NCBI GenBank assembly: GCA_009885995.1
Contig: VFJQ01000019.1
Location: 34,472-98,471 of the forward strand
Origin: Verrucomicrobiota bacterium
Lineage (GTDB): Bacteria > Verrucomicrobiota > Verrucomicrobiia > Chthoniobacterales > Chthoniobacteraceae
Direction: 5' to 3'
Length of the DNA stretch: 64,000 nt
Under the pieces are notes generated by a model. That model was not told where the DNA came from. It made no database searches and saw only the letters and a list, made by a program, of their open reading frames with translations. Position 1 is the first letter of the stretch. Each line of letters begins with the position of its first letter. Position numbers and translations under genes: made by a program. Of the stretch, positions 25,014 through 33,739 are shown piece after piece.

Positions 25014-26047
25014 GCGGAGCCCTCCGGAAAACTCACCAAGCCCGCACGAGCGCGGATTACCGTCCACACCTGGCGCCAGGCTTCGCCGGGGGCGAGAGCC
25101 ACGGCGCGCTGCATCTCGCGCAGCGCGAACCCTCGCGCGCTGCCGATGAATTTGTAGGCCACGCGCAGTGCCTGCCGCGCACGCATCGCTCGCACCTCCG
25201 GGCAAATCTTCGCCTCCGGGTGACGCTCACAAAACTCCGCAAACAACCCCCCAAGCAACGCGGAAAGCGCCGACCACTCCTCCGCCGGAAAGCGCAGGCG
25301 GAACGAGCGCAGCAAGCGAGCTTCCTCATCGGTGAAGCGGCGACCGGGGAAGATGCGCGCCCAATTTTCGACCAGCACCGTGCTCGCCTCATCGGTCGTG
25401 CCGCCGGACTGCGTGCGAGTCATCGACGCGGGATGTTCGCGCATCGCGACGAGTCGCTCGCGGAGATTCGCAACGGGACGGCGCTCGGCCAGACGGCTCC
25501 ACAAATCGAAGTCCTGGCAGATCGCGAACCGTTCATCGTAGCCACCCTCAGCCAGCGCGGCCTCACGCGAAAACATCACCGATGTGTGCAGGAAAGGATT
25601 GTCGGTCACGTTGGCCCAACGAATCGCGAGGGCGGTCGTCGGCAGGTCATTGCTGCCCGTCACGCGGCCCTGCGGATCGAGCCGCCAGCCCGCGGTGCCG
25701 AGGAGAGCGGTGCGCGGATTTTCGTGCAGGAAAGCGAGCTGCCGGGCAAGGCGCTCGGGCGCGCAGAGATCGTCCGCATCCTGCCGCGCGATCCATGTGC
25801 CGCGTGCCTCGGCGAGACCACGATTAAGACTGCGGGTCAGGCCGAGATTGCGCTCGTTGGTCAAGACACGCAGCCGCGCATCGGCGATGCCACGCAGGAC
25901 CTCCGGCGTTTCGTCGGACGAGCCATCATCGACGGCGAGCAACTCGAAGTCCGCAAACGTCTGACTCAGGACACTGTCGAGGCATGGGCGCAGGAGCGCG
26001 CCGCCATTGAAGACCGGAAGAAGCACCGTCACGAGCGGCGCGCTCAT
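25010..26047 (-). CDS. Family 2 glycosyltransferase
   Basis: This 345-residue GT-A protein opens with VTVLLPVFNGG and SQTFADFELLAVDDGS, and the metal-binding DxD-type motif is QDADD. By family it is an inverting transferase using a nucleotide sugar. A roughly 110-residue alpha-helical tail follows the catalytic domain, as is common in polysaccharide-cluster enzymes. Start and stop both overlap neighbouring genes by 4 bp, placing it firmly in the operon. Confidence 0.9.
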   Translation of the reverse strand: MSAPLVTVLLPVFNGGALLRPCLDSVLSQTFADFELLAVDDGSSDETPEVLRGIADARLRVLTNERNLGLTRSLNRGLAEARGTWIARQDADDLCAPERLARQLAFLHENPRTALLGTAGWRLDPQGRVTGSNDLPTTALAIRWANVTDNPFLHTSVMFSREAALAEGGYDERFAICQDFDLWSRLAERRPVANLRERLVAMREHPASMTRTQSGGTTDEASTVLVENWARIFPGRRFTDEEARLLRSFRLRFPAEEWSALSALLGGLFAEFCERHPEAKICPEVRAMRARQALRVAYKFIGSARGFALREMQRAVALAPGEAWRQVWTVIRARAGLVSFPEGSA

Positions 26048-27015
26048 GCGACTTCCGCGTCGAGTTGACGCCCGAAAAGCGCGCGCCGCAAATTCGCGCC
26101 GCGCTGGATCAGCCGCGTGCCGCAAAGCGCATCCACCAGACCGAGCGGCAGCGCGGCGAGCGGCACGGGGCTGCGCCACGGCCATGTCGAAAACGACCGC
26201 AGGAGGTAGCGGTGGCCGGTGGCGTATGCGCGCTGTTCGTAGGCCATCCCGGCGATGCTCTCGAAGTGATAGGCGATCACCCGGCGCCGGTGGTCCGCAC
26301 CGAACTTCGCGAACCCCGCATCGTGCTTCGCGAGGAAGCGGTGCGATGACGGGATGAAGCGTTCGAGCGACGGCGGGGCGGTGCAGAAGACCCGCGCGTG
26401 CGTCTCGGGGGTGAAGGCGAGCGTCTCCCCTTGTTCGAAGGCGCGGAGGATCCAGTCCCAGTCCTCGTGGCGCGGCAACTCGGGATCGAAGCCACCGAGC
26501 CGCTCCGCGACATCGCGCCGAATCACGAGCGTGGTCCCGAAGCCGAAAGTGCATTCGCGATGCAGGCTGCGCTCCCACGCCGACGGATCGAATGGCTTTG
26601 GCAAAGTAATCGTGCGCCCGTCGCGGATGAACTCGAAGCGGCACGCCGACAGCGCGGCCGTCTCGCCGGAGCGGCGCAAGGCATCCAACTGCGCCTCCAG
26701 CTTGCGCGGCAGCCACTCGTCGTCGGAATCGAGCAGCGCGAAATATTCGCCCTGCGCAGCTTGCATCGCCGTGTCGCGCGCGGCACCGGCTCCGCGATTC
26801 ACCTCGTGGCGGATGATGCGGATGCGAGCGTCGCGCCGGCTTTCCACGATCGAGGCGCTGTCGTCGGTCGAGGCATCGTCCACGGCCACGAGTTCCCAAT
26901 CCGCGAACGTCTGCGCGAGCACGCTATCGACACACCGCGCGAGAGTCGCGGTGCGATTGTAAAATGGCAGGATGACGCTGACAGCGGGCACGGCAGTCCT
27001 TATCGTGATCCCCAT
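26044..27015 (-). CDS. Family 2 glycosyltransferase
   Basis: The 323-residue GT-A enzyme has the family N terminus SVILPFYNRTATL and VAVDDAST, and the DxD motif LLDSDDEWLP. It resembles the next gene downstream in its nucleotide-binding segment (SVLAQTFADWELVAVDD against SVLSQTFADFELLAVDD), which suggests they arose by duplication. The frame is open to 27270, but the ATG at 27015 starts 12 residues before the conserved fold. It overlaps the upstream gene by 16 bp and the downstream gene by 4 bp. Confidence 0.88.
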   Translation of the reverse strand: MGITIRTAVPAVSVILPFYNRTATLARCVDSVLAQTFADWELVAVDDASTDDSASIVESRRDARIRIIRHEVNRGAGAARDTAMQAAQGEYFALLDSDDEWLPRKLEAQLDALRRSGETAALSACRFEFIRDGRTITLPKPFDPSAWERSLHRECTFGFGTTLVIRRDVAERLGGFDPELPRHEDWDWILRAFEQGETLAFTPETHARVFCTAPPSLERFIPSSHRFLAKHDAGFAKFGADHRRRVIAYHFESIAGMAYEQRAYATGHRYLLRSFSTWPWRSPVPLAALPLGLVDALCGTRLIQRGANLRRALFGRQLDAEVA

Positions 27016-27929
27016 CCCTGCGGGGCAAGCGCGTAGCGACTGGCGCGACCGAGCATCCGTCCGCCGCATCGTTTGAAAAAGGCCAGCGGCCAGCTCGCGC
27101 TGATCGCGCAACCCCGCTGCACCCACTGCTGGGTTTCGGCCCATCGGCCAGACAGGGCGCAGTCCACAGCGAGCGCCGCGCTTTCCCGCCGGTGCAGCGC
27201 AACCAAAGCCGCGCGGTCTTCCGCGACGGTCGCGAGATGATGCTCGCAGAGTTCCACGTGCTCGATCCACATCCGCTCGATGTTGCGAGCCGTTTCGTGG
27301 ACGGTCAGCGAGCCGGCGTGGCTGCGGTAGCGATAGACCAGTTGTCGCACAATCTCACCGCGCGGGCGCAGCAACGCGGCGCGCAGCAGGAACTCGCGAT
27401 CCGCAGCAATCGTGTAACGCAGATCGAAGTTTCCGATCCGCTCGATCAAGCGCCGGCGAAAGAAGCGGGCGTTCAGCGCGGGCAGTCCGAGCAGCACCTG
27501 CGGCACGGTGAACGCCAGTTCAGCTTCGGTCTGGTCGCGTCGCAGCACTAGCTCGGCGCCATCCGCGGCCCGCTCGAAGAACTCCACACCGCCGCTCACC
27601 AAATCAACGTCTTCGCGAAAAGCCCCGGCCACGGCATCGAGCGCGCCCGGCACGAACAGGTCGTCGCTGTTGAGGAAGTGGACGATCTCGCCGCGCGCGA
27701 GGGCGAGTCCTTTGTTGAAAGCGTCGTAGATGCCGCGATCCGGCTCGGAGATGACGCGCAGATCCGGGTGCTCGGCGAGCAGCTCACGTGTGCCGTCGGT
27801 CGAGGCGGCGTCGATGATAAGGTGCTCGATGTCATCGCGCCCCTGCGCGCGCACGCTCTCGATCGCTTCGCGCAGCAGCGGCGCGCGGTTGAAGGTCGCG
27901 GTGATGATCGAGAAGCGCGGCGTGCTCAT
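27000..27929 (-). CDS. Family 2 glycosyltransferase (WcaA-like)
   Basis: The 309-residue GT-A protein begins FSIITATFNRAPLL, with IIDAASTDGT and the DxD-type motif LNSDDLF. The form SEPDRGIYDAFNKGL is typical of a subgroup found in O-antigen and colanic acid clusters. The ATG at 27929 overlaps the upstream gene's stop (ATGA). Substrate is unknown. Confidence 0.9.
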   Translation of the reverse strand: MSTPRFSIITATFNRAPLLREAIESVRAQGRDDIEHLIIDAASTDGTRELLAEHPDLRVISEPDRGIYDAFNKGLALARGEIVHFLNSDDLFVPGALDAVAGAFREDVDLVSGGVEFFERAADGAELVLRRDQTEAELAFTVPQVLLGLPALNARFFRRRLIERIGNFDLRYTIAADREFLLRAALLRPRGEIVRQLVYRYRSHAGSLTVHETARNIERMWIEHVELCEHHLATVAEDRAALVALHRRESAALAVDCALSGRWAETQQWVQRGCAISASWPLAFFKRCGGRMLGRASRYALAPQGWGSR

Positions 27930-29068
27930 GACAGCGCGGCGATTTCGAGAAAGCGCCTGCCGACCTCCGCCAGCCGGCACTCGGCCGCAGCGCGAGCGGT
28001 CTGCTCCGCGGCGAGATCGGGACCGGCGGGCCAGTGCGCCCACGCGGTGGCCATGAGTTCCGCGAGTTCCTCCGCCGACTCCGGCGCAAAGTAGCGCCCG
28101 CCGGGCGGCGCCTGCTCGCGATGCACCGGAATATCGGAGAGCAGCACCGGGCGCCCGAGTGCGCGTGCGTCTTCGACGACTGTGCTCCAGCCCTCGAAGA
28201 GGCTCGGCTGGATGATGGCCACGCAGCGGCGGAGCAGTTCGATCTGCGCGCGGCGCGGCAGCAGGCCGAGCAGGCGCACGTGCTCGGCGATCCCGTTCTC
28301 GTGCATCGCTGCGCGGATTTGATCCGGATACGCCGAGTCGCGCGCATCTTCGAGCGCGCCGGTGCAAAGAACGACCGGCCGGATGCCGCGAGCGGCCAGG
28401 AGCGCGAGCGCGCGGAAGAGGGTGAGATGATTTTTGTGCAGCCAGAACTGATTGCAGACGGCGAAGAAACGCTCGGGCAACTCCGGCGCATCGAACGGCT
28501 CATACCACTCGGCGTGCGGACACGTCGCAAAGCGCAGCACTTCCACGCGCCCGCGGTAGCCCGGGTAAAACGCGCGCAGATCGTCCGCTGCCGTGCCGCT
28601 GCTCATCACGACGGTCGGCGCTTCCGCGAGCAGCGCGGCGATGCCGCGATCCCGGAAGACGGCTTGGGCGGGTGTGAAAAATCGCGGCAGGTGGCGGTGC
28701 TGGAAATCGGGGATCCATCCCGCCCAGCGCGTGCCGCCGAGCGTGCGACGAAGCGGGAAAGTGAGCCCGATGTTTTCGCGATTTCCGTAGGTCAGCGGGT
28801 AGAGGAATTCGACGCGATGTTTGCGAAGCGCGGCGGCGAACTGGCGGTTGTTCAGCCCGAGCCGATCGACGAGCGGCGCGTGCCACATCGGCCGGACGAG
28901 CGCGAGTTCCGCGCCCGCATCGCGCCAGCGATCCTGATCGTCGCCAAAACAAAACAACGTCGCCTCGGGCGCGCCGGCCGCGGCGAGAGCGCGCAGGAGG
29001 TTGCGGATGTATTCGCTCCCGCCCATCCAGCCCGCGCCGCCCTGTGCGATGAGGCCGATGTGCCTCAC
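27926..29068 (-). CDS. Family 4 glycosyltransferase
   Basis: This 380-residue GT-B enzyme has an N-terminal GGAGWMGGSEYIRNLLRAL loop and the donor signature PSLFEGWSTVVEDARALGRPV. The GTG start at 29068 overlaps the epimerase stop (GTGA), consistent with the rest of the operon; a longer frame to 29179 would run into the epimerase. By family it extends the glycan from a nucleotide sugar. Confidence 0.88.
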   Translation of the reverse strand: MRHIGLIAQGGAGWMGGSEYIRNLLRALAAAGAPEATLFCFGDDQDRWRDAGAELALVRPMWHAPLVDRLGLNNRQFAAALRKHRVEFLYPLTYGNRENIGLTFPLRRTLGGTRWAGWIPDFQHRHLPRFFTPAQAVFRDRGIAALLAEAPTVVMSSGTAADDLRAFYPGYRGRVEVLRFATCPHAEWYEPFDAPELPERFFAVCNQFWLHKNHLTLFRALALLAARGIRPVVLCTGALEDARDSAYPDQIRAAMHENGIAEHVRLLGLLPRRAQIELLRRCVAIIQPSLFEGWSTVVEDARALGRPVLLSDIPVHREQAPPGGRYFAPESAEELAELMATAWAHWPAGPDLAAEQTARAAAECRLAEVGRRFLEIAALS

Positions 29069-29976
29069 GGCGCGCCGATCTCCGCACGCGCCCACGCCGC
29101 TACACCGCGCACGCCGTCTTCGAGTGAAACTCGCGGAGCAAAGCCGAGCGCGCGGATCGCGCTGTCGTCCGCCCGCCAATTCACGGGCTGGCCCGGCGTC
29201 TTTTCGCCGTCGAAGACTGGCTCCGCCTTCACGCCGAGCGCGGCGGCGGCGAGGCGCGCGAGGTCGGCGATGGTGGTCTCGCGCCCGGTGGCGAGATTGA
29301 AGACCTCGCCGCGAGCGGGCGCGCGCTCGGCGAGCAGCGCGAGCGCGGCGGCGACGTCGGCGGCGTGGATGAAGTCGCGGCTCTCCGCGCCCGTGCCGCG
29401 CAGGGCGAGGGTGCCGGTGGTGAGGAGGCGCTCACAGATATCCCACACGACCTGCCGGCGCAGGCCGGGGCCGTAGGCGGAGAAGATGCGGACGGCGAGC
29501 GCGGGCAGGCCGTGGACGCTGGCGAACTCTTCGCACAGCAACTCCGCCTGGCGCTTGTGCCAGCCGTAGGGCGAGAGCGGGGCGATGGGCGCACGCTCGC
29601 TCACGGGGAGAGCAGGATTTCCATACACCGCGGCGCTGGAGAGCAGGATGAAGCGGCACTCCGGGGCGTGGCGGCGGAGGGCATCGAGCACCTCGAAGGT
29701 GAGCGCGACGTTGTCGCGAAAGTCGCCGCCGGGATCGTTCATCGAGAGCGGCACCGAGGCGCGGCCGGCGCAGTGGATGCACGCCTGCGGTTTTTCCTCG
29801 GCGAGCATCGGCGCGAGATCGGCGGGTAGTTTGAGCCGGATGAACCGTGCGAGTGGCGGTGCGTTCTCCGCGGGCACGTCGTCGATGCCGATGACGCGCC
29901 AGGCGGCGCGGGCGAACTGCCGCGCGATGTGCCGCCCGAGAAATCCGGCCACGCCGGTGATGAGCGCGGTCTTCAT
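29065..29976 (-). CDS. NAD-dependent epimerase/dehydratase
   Basis: The 303-residue extended short-chain dehydrogenase has the Rossmann motif TGVAGFLG, the catalytic serine region LSSAAVYG and YGWHK (Tyr-x3-Lys). These are the hallmarks of nucleotide-sugar 4-epimerases and 4,6-dehydratases. By family it makes the activated sugar used by one of the operon's transferases. The sequence does not decide between epimerase and reductase. It overlaps both neighbours by 4 bp. Confidence 0.88.
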   Translation of the reverse strand: MKTALITGVAGFLGRHIARQFARAAWRVIGIDDVPAENAPPLARFIRLKLPADLAPMLAEEKPQACIHCAGRASVPLSMNDPGGDFRDNVALTFEVLDALRRHAPECRFILLSSAAVYGNPALPVSERAPIAPLSPYGWHKRQAELLCEEFASVHGLPALAVRIFSAYGPGLRRQVVWDICERLLTTGTLALRGTGAESRDFIHAADVAAALALLAERAPARGEVFNLATGRETTIADLARLAAAALGVKAEPVFDGEKTPGQPVNWRADDSAIRALGFAPRVSLEDGVRGVAAWARAEIGAP

Positions 29977-30794
29977 GCAGGGTGGGTGGCAGCCGCGGCG
30001 ATGGCGCACGCTCGTTCGTGGAGCGCGGCGGCTTTCTCGCCGAGATGCGCGAGTGTATCGGCGGCGAGTTCATCTTCACCGGTGCCGGAGCGGCCCTGGC
30101 GGAAGAAATACTCGGTCTTGTTCAGCGCGGTCTTTTCTTCGCGCGAACGGAGACGGGAAAATTCGTTGCGCTCGATGGCGCTGGCGAGAGTCGCGTCATC
30201 GACCGGCAAGCCCAGAAATGCCGCCGTGCCGCGCAACGCTTCCGCCGGGTTTTGCAGCATGGCTTCGTAGGAGAGGAAGTGAACGTCGCCAGGCTGCGCG
30301 TCGTAAAACTCGAGCGCGAGGCGCAGGTGTTCGCACCAGCCGTCGATCATCGAGCGGCAGAATTTATCCGGACCCGCGGCGACGAGTGGGCGGAGGTTGT
30401 CGTAGCGGAGGTGGAAGTGGAAGTAGGAGATGAGCGCGTCGGCGGGCTGGCGGACGATATAGACGAGGGGGCGTCCGCGGAGGCTGCTGATGTTGTGCGA
30501 TTTGATGATGCGGCTCGGGAGGCCGAAGGCGGCGGGGAGCGGCGAGTCGAGCGGGTCCACATGGATGTCCGGCACGAGCTGGCTGAGCTTTTCCGGTTCA
30601 GGGAGGTCGGGCTTGCCGAGCACGATGAGGTCGCGCACGAGGTAGCGCAGCCAGGTGTTTCCGCTGCGCGGATAGGAGACGAGGAAGCGGTCCTCCGGGC
30701 GCAGGGCGGCGAGTTTTTCGGGGGTGATGAGCATGTCGGCCACGCCGGGTTTTCGCCCGGAGACGAGGCTGAGGAGTCGGTGGATGAGATTCAT
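29973..30794 (-). CDS. Sulfotransferase
   Basis: This 273-residue protein has the 5'-PSB loop for PAPS (VSYPRSGNTWLRYL) and the 3'-phosphate-binding region (VYIVRQPADALISYF), followed by RSGTGEDEL near the C terminus, as in the sulfotransferase 1 family. By family it transfers sulfate from PAPS to a hydroxyl or amine. In this operon it would sulfate the surface polysaccharide or its precursor. It starts 18 bp after the FkbM-like gene and overlaps the epimerase by 4 bp. Confidence 0.9.
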   Translation of the reverse strand: MNLIHRLLSLVSGRKPGVADMLITPEKLAALRPEDRFLVSYPRSGNTWLRYLVRDLIVLGKPDLPEPEKLSQLVPDIHVDPLDSPLPAAFGLPSRIIKSHNISSLRGRPLVYIVRQPADALISYFHFHLRYDNLRPLVAAGPDKFCRSMIDGWCEHLRLALEFYDAQPGDVHFLSYEAMLQNPAEALRGTAAFLGLPVDDATLASAIERNEFSRLRSREEKTALNKTEYFFRQGRSGTGEDELAADTLAHLGEKAAALHERACAIAAAATHPA

Positions 30795-30812
30795 CGGCTG
30801 GAGAAAAAAACG

Positions 30813-31715
30813 CTACGGCTCGACCTCCACGAGCTTTAGCCGATCGAGCAGCGCCGTCTCCTCCGCCGGGCTGAGAAATGCGAGCTGGCCCTGCTCGTCG
30901 CGCGATTCGCGGAACTGGCACTGCCGCCAGCCTTCGGCGGCGGTGAGTTCGCGGATGCCGGCGGGGAGGAGATCGCGGCGGATGAAGAAGGCGTTGTTGG
31001 CGGCGCCGTTCGAGCCCACGAAGGCGTAGCCTTTGCGCCGGCCGAGGCTCGCGAGCGCGGCGAGCGCGGCGCCGTAGTAGATGCACGAGTGGTGCACGCG
31101 TTCGCGCGTGAAGGCGGGATCGTAGGGCACGGTGACGGCGCGCTCGGGGCCGAAGCGGGCGTTGTATTCCACGACGACGAGCGCGGGGGAGACGGCATCG
31201 ATGGCTTCCCAGACCCAGCAGTCGTTGCCGTCGATATCGACGGAGAGCAGGCCGATCTGGCCGGTGAGTCCGTTCTCGCGGAGGAGATCGTTGATGTTCT
31301 CGCGGGTGACGAAGGCGCGCGCGGCTTTGAGGTTGTGCCGCCAGTAGATCGGGTCGGCGCGCACGGTGGCCATGTGCTGCTCGGAGCCGCCGAGGATGAG
31401 GCCGCTCCAGCCGTTGTTCACGAGAAGGAAGCGCGTGTTCGCCTCGGCGTAGCTCTCGACGCCGAACTCGACGAAGACGGGGCGCGGCACTTTCACTTCG
31501 CGAATGAGGTGCTGGAGGATACGGTCTTCGCCCCACTGCGAATAGACTCTGAACTCGTGGCTCGCGAGGTCGCTACCATGAGGTTGCGCGGCGGTCTGGC
31601 GCGCTTCGCGAATGGAGCCCACGCTTTCGGGCAGCCGCGCGACCTCCGCCGGCAGCGCGGCGAAGGGGCGGAGGAGATCTGCGATGCGGGAGAGTGCCAT
31701 GCGAAAGGAGGTCAC
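30813..31715 (-). CDS. FkbM-like methyltransferase
   Basis: The 300-residue protein has SAM-fold hallmarks (VFVEFGVESYAE, then LLSVDIDGNDCWVWEAI) and fits the FkbM/Methyltransf_21 group found in polysaccharide clusters, though divergent. By family it would O-methylate a sugar hydroxyl. A GTG start at 31715 gives a 4-bp overlap with the upstream gene, as elsewhere in the operon; an internal ATG six codons in is the alternative. The methyltransferase fold is likely; catalysis is not proven. Confidence 0.68.
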   Translation of the reverse strand: MTSFRMALSRIADLLRPFAALPAEVARLPESVGSIREARQTAAQPHGSDLASHEFRVYSQWGEDRILQHLIREVKVPRPVFVEFGVESYAEANTRFLLVNNGWSGLILGGSEQHMATVRADPIYWRHNLKAARAFVTRENINDLLRENGLTGQIGLLSVDIDGNDCWVWEAIDAVSPALVVVEYNARFGPERAVTVPYDPAFTRERVHHSCIYYGAALAALASLGRRKGYAFVGSNGAANNAFFIRRDLLPAGIRELTAAEGWRQCQFRESRDEQGQLAFLSPAEETALLDRLKLVEVEP

Positions 31716-32713
31716 GTTTCGCCGCCGCCGCGCAAGCGCCGAGATGCGCGGCGGAGAAAACCGGCGGCGCGGCGCGGCAGCAGGGTGGTAAAAAAATAGG
31801 TGCGCCGGCGCTGCTCAGCTTCGGAGCAAATGGCGCGCAGTTCCCCAGGCGAACGCAGTGAGCTGATGCCCCAGTATTTCTCCACGAGTTCGAGCTGCGG
31901 CGGCGTGATTTCCGTGGGCGGCGGCGCGAAGGCGGCGGTGAATTTGTCCCCGTCGAGCCGGGTGCGGGCGGTGGATTCGCCAAGCATCTTTGCGTCGCGC
32001 GAGGTTCTGGTGACTTCGCTGCGCATGAGCTGGTGCGGTTTGCCGAGGTGGATGGAGTAGCCGAGGTGGGTGCCAACTTCGTTCGCGAGCGTGGCGTCGC
32101 ACAGCTCGAGCAGCGTGCGCAGGCGCGGGAGAAAAAGCTGATCGTAGATGTGGCCGGCGGTGACGCACGGGAGGCCGAGGTCCGCGTAGCGTCGGGCGAC
32201 GCCGCGCAGGGCGTCCTTCCAATAGAGGCAGACGAGCACGGTCTGGAAGCCCGCCACTTCCCGGCGCAGCCGATCCACGAAACCGGAGATGTCGTAATCC
32301 GAATCGATCCAGTGCGTGGAGTGCGCAGGGAAGACGAGCAGGGTGCGTCCGAGCGCGGCGCGTTCGCGGGCGATCTCCTCCGGCGTCCACAGCGGGCGCG
32401 CGTAGTGGATGTAGGGGCCGATGGGATGCAGCGTTAGGTCGAGTTGCGAGCGCAGCACTTCGACGCGCCACTGGCTCGGCACGAGGCCGGCGCGGTGCTC
32501 GGGGCTGAAGTCGCGCTCCCAATACGAGAGGTCGTAGCGGACGCCGTGCTGGATGTAGAGCCCGAGCGAGGAGCGCGGGGGCAGGCCGGTGCAGGCTTTG
32601 ATCGTGGTGGCGTGGCCGTAGAAGTCGTTCGGCGGATGGCGCTCGGGCGTCTCCTGCTCGCGGTCGGCGGCGAGCGCGGGGAGGTCTGCGATCCACTGCG
32701 CGAGCTTCGTCAC
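31712..32713 (-). CDS. Unrecognised polysaccharide-operon protein
   Basis: I cannot place this 333-residue protein in a named family. It is soluble, without signal peptide or membrane helix. It has conserved-looking segments IQHGVRYDLSYWERDF, LLVFPAHSTHWID and ANEVGTHLGYSIHLGKPH, the last reminiscent of the C-terminal donor half of GT-B enzymes. The C terminus is very basic (arginine-rich). It lies between the PseG-like protein and the FkbM-like gene with 4-bp overlaps on both sides. A glycosyltransferase or polysialyltransferase-like role is a reasonable guess but unproven. Confidence 0.75.
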   Translation of the reverse strand: MTKLAQWIADLPALAADREQETPERHPPNDFYGHATTIKACTGLPPRSSLGLYIQHGVRYDLSYWERDFSPEHRAGLVPSQWRVEVLRSQLDLTLHPIGPYIHYARPLWTPEEIARERAALGRTLLVFPAHSTHWIDSDYDISGFVDRLRREVAGFQTVLVCLYWKDALRGVARRYADLGLPCVTAGHIYDQLFLPRLRTLLELCDATLANEVGTHLGYSIHLGKPHQLMRSEVTRTSRDAKMLGESTARTRLDGDKFTAAFAPPPTEITPPQLELVEKYWGISSLRSPGELRAICSEAEQRRRTYFFTTLLPRRAAGFLRRASRRLRGGGET

Positions 32714-33735
32714 GGCGCGCGGCGGGCGAGGTGAAAGGCGAGCGTCTCTTCGACGATGCGCTCGGCGCCGTGGCCGTCGATGAGCGCCTGGCCGCGCTGG
32801 TGCATGGCGCGCAGGGTGGCGCGGTCGCGGTCGAGGCGGGTCACTTGCTCACGCAGTCCGGCGAGGGCGGCGGGGAAGTCGGCGGCGGGGCCGAGGCACG
32901 CGCCGCCGGCGACGAGTTCGTCGATGAGGAAGAAGCTGGAGCGCGACTCGAGGAGATTCACCGAGGGCAGGCCGGCGTAGGCGGCCTCGTAGGCGGTGGT
33001 GCCGGCGGCGAGGACGGCCAGCGAGCAGGTGCGGAGGATGCGCCACATGGAGTCGTTGGTCTTCGCGAGGATGATCTCGTGGGGGCTGCCTTTCATGCGC
33101 TCGACGATGTCCTGATACGAATGCGCGTAGCCTTCGCCGAGGAGCAGCCAGATGAGGAGCCGGCCCGGCGCGTCGCGCAGGTGGTCGATGACCTGGATGC
33201 TTTTGTTCGCGGCGTCGGTGCCGCCCATCGAGACGGCGATGGCGAGCGCGTCCTCGGCGAGGTGGGCGTCATACACGTCGAGCGGGATGCGCGCGCAGTG
33301 CGAGCTGACGACGCTGTAGCGCAGGCCCGCACGCACTTCCGGGCCGCCGCTTGCGAAGCTCCAGCGCGGGTCATGGCGCGCGGTGCGGTGGAAGAGGAGC
33401 GCGACTTCGCTCATCGCATCGAAGATGGGCGAGAGGCTGACGGTGGTGGCGCGACGCGCGATCTCGCGACAGCGCGCGGCGGCGATGGTAAGCAGGTCGA
33501 AGACGACGATGTCGGGCGCGAAGGCGGCGCATTGCGCGGTGGCGTCGTCCTCGGTTTCCACGAGCGCGTAATCGAGGCCTCGGCCCGCGAGGAGCGCGTC
33601 GGCGCAGCCATCGCCGACGACCACGATGCGCACGTCGGCGCGGTGGGAAAAGGCGCGCGCGACGGTGCGCGTGCGGGTGACGTGGCCGAGGCCGTCGCGG
33701 ACGGAGCCGCGGCAGAGGCAAAGCACCTTCGGCAC
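32710..33735 (-). CDS. spsG: SpsG/PseG-like nucleotide-sugar hydrolase or transferase
   Basis: The 341-residue GT-B-type protein starts CLCRGSVRDGLGHVTRTRTVA and contains SMGGTDAANK and AAGTTAYEAAYAGLPSV, as in PseG and SpsG. PseG removes UDP in pseudaminic acid synthesis; SpsG accompanies SpsE/SpsF in B. subtilis spore-coat polysaccharide. The GTG at 33735 lies 4 bp after the NeuB-like stop, and the frame upstream of it lies inside that gene. It most likely supplies or uses a hexosamine precursor for the neighbouring nonulosonate synthase. Confidence 0.82.
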   Translation of the reverse strand: MPKVLCLCRGSVRDGLGHVTRTRTVARAFSHRADVRIVVVGDGCADALLAGRGLDYALVETEDDATAQCAAFAPDIVVFDLLTIAAARCREIARRATTVSLSPIFDAMSEVALLFHRTARHDPRWSFASGGPEVRAGLRYSVVSSHCARIPLDVYDAHLAEDALAIAVSMGGTDAANKSIQVIDHLRDAPGRLLIWLLLGEGYAHSYQDIVERMKGSPHEIILAKTNDSMWRILRTCSLAVLAAGTTAYEAAYAGLPSVNLLESRSSFFLIDELVAGGACLGPAADFPAALAGLREQVTRLDRDRATLRAMHQRGQALIDGHGAERIVEETLAFHLARRAP

Positions 33736-33739
33736 GCGG

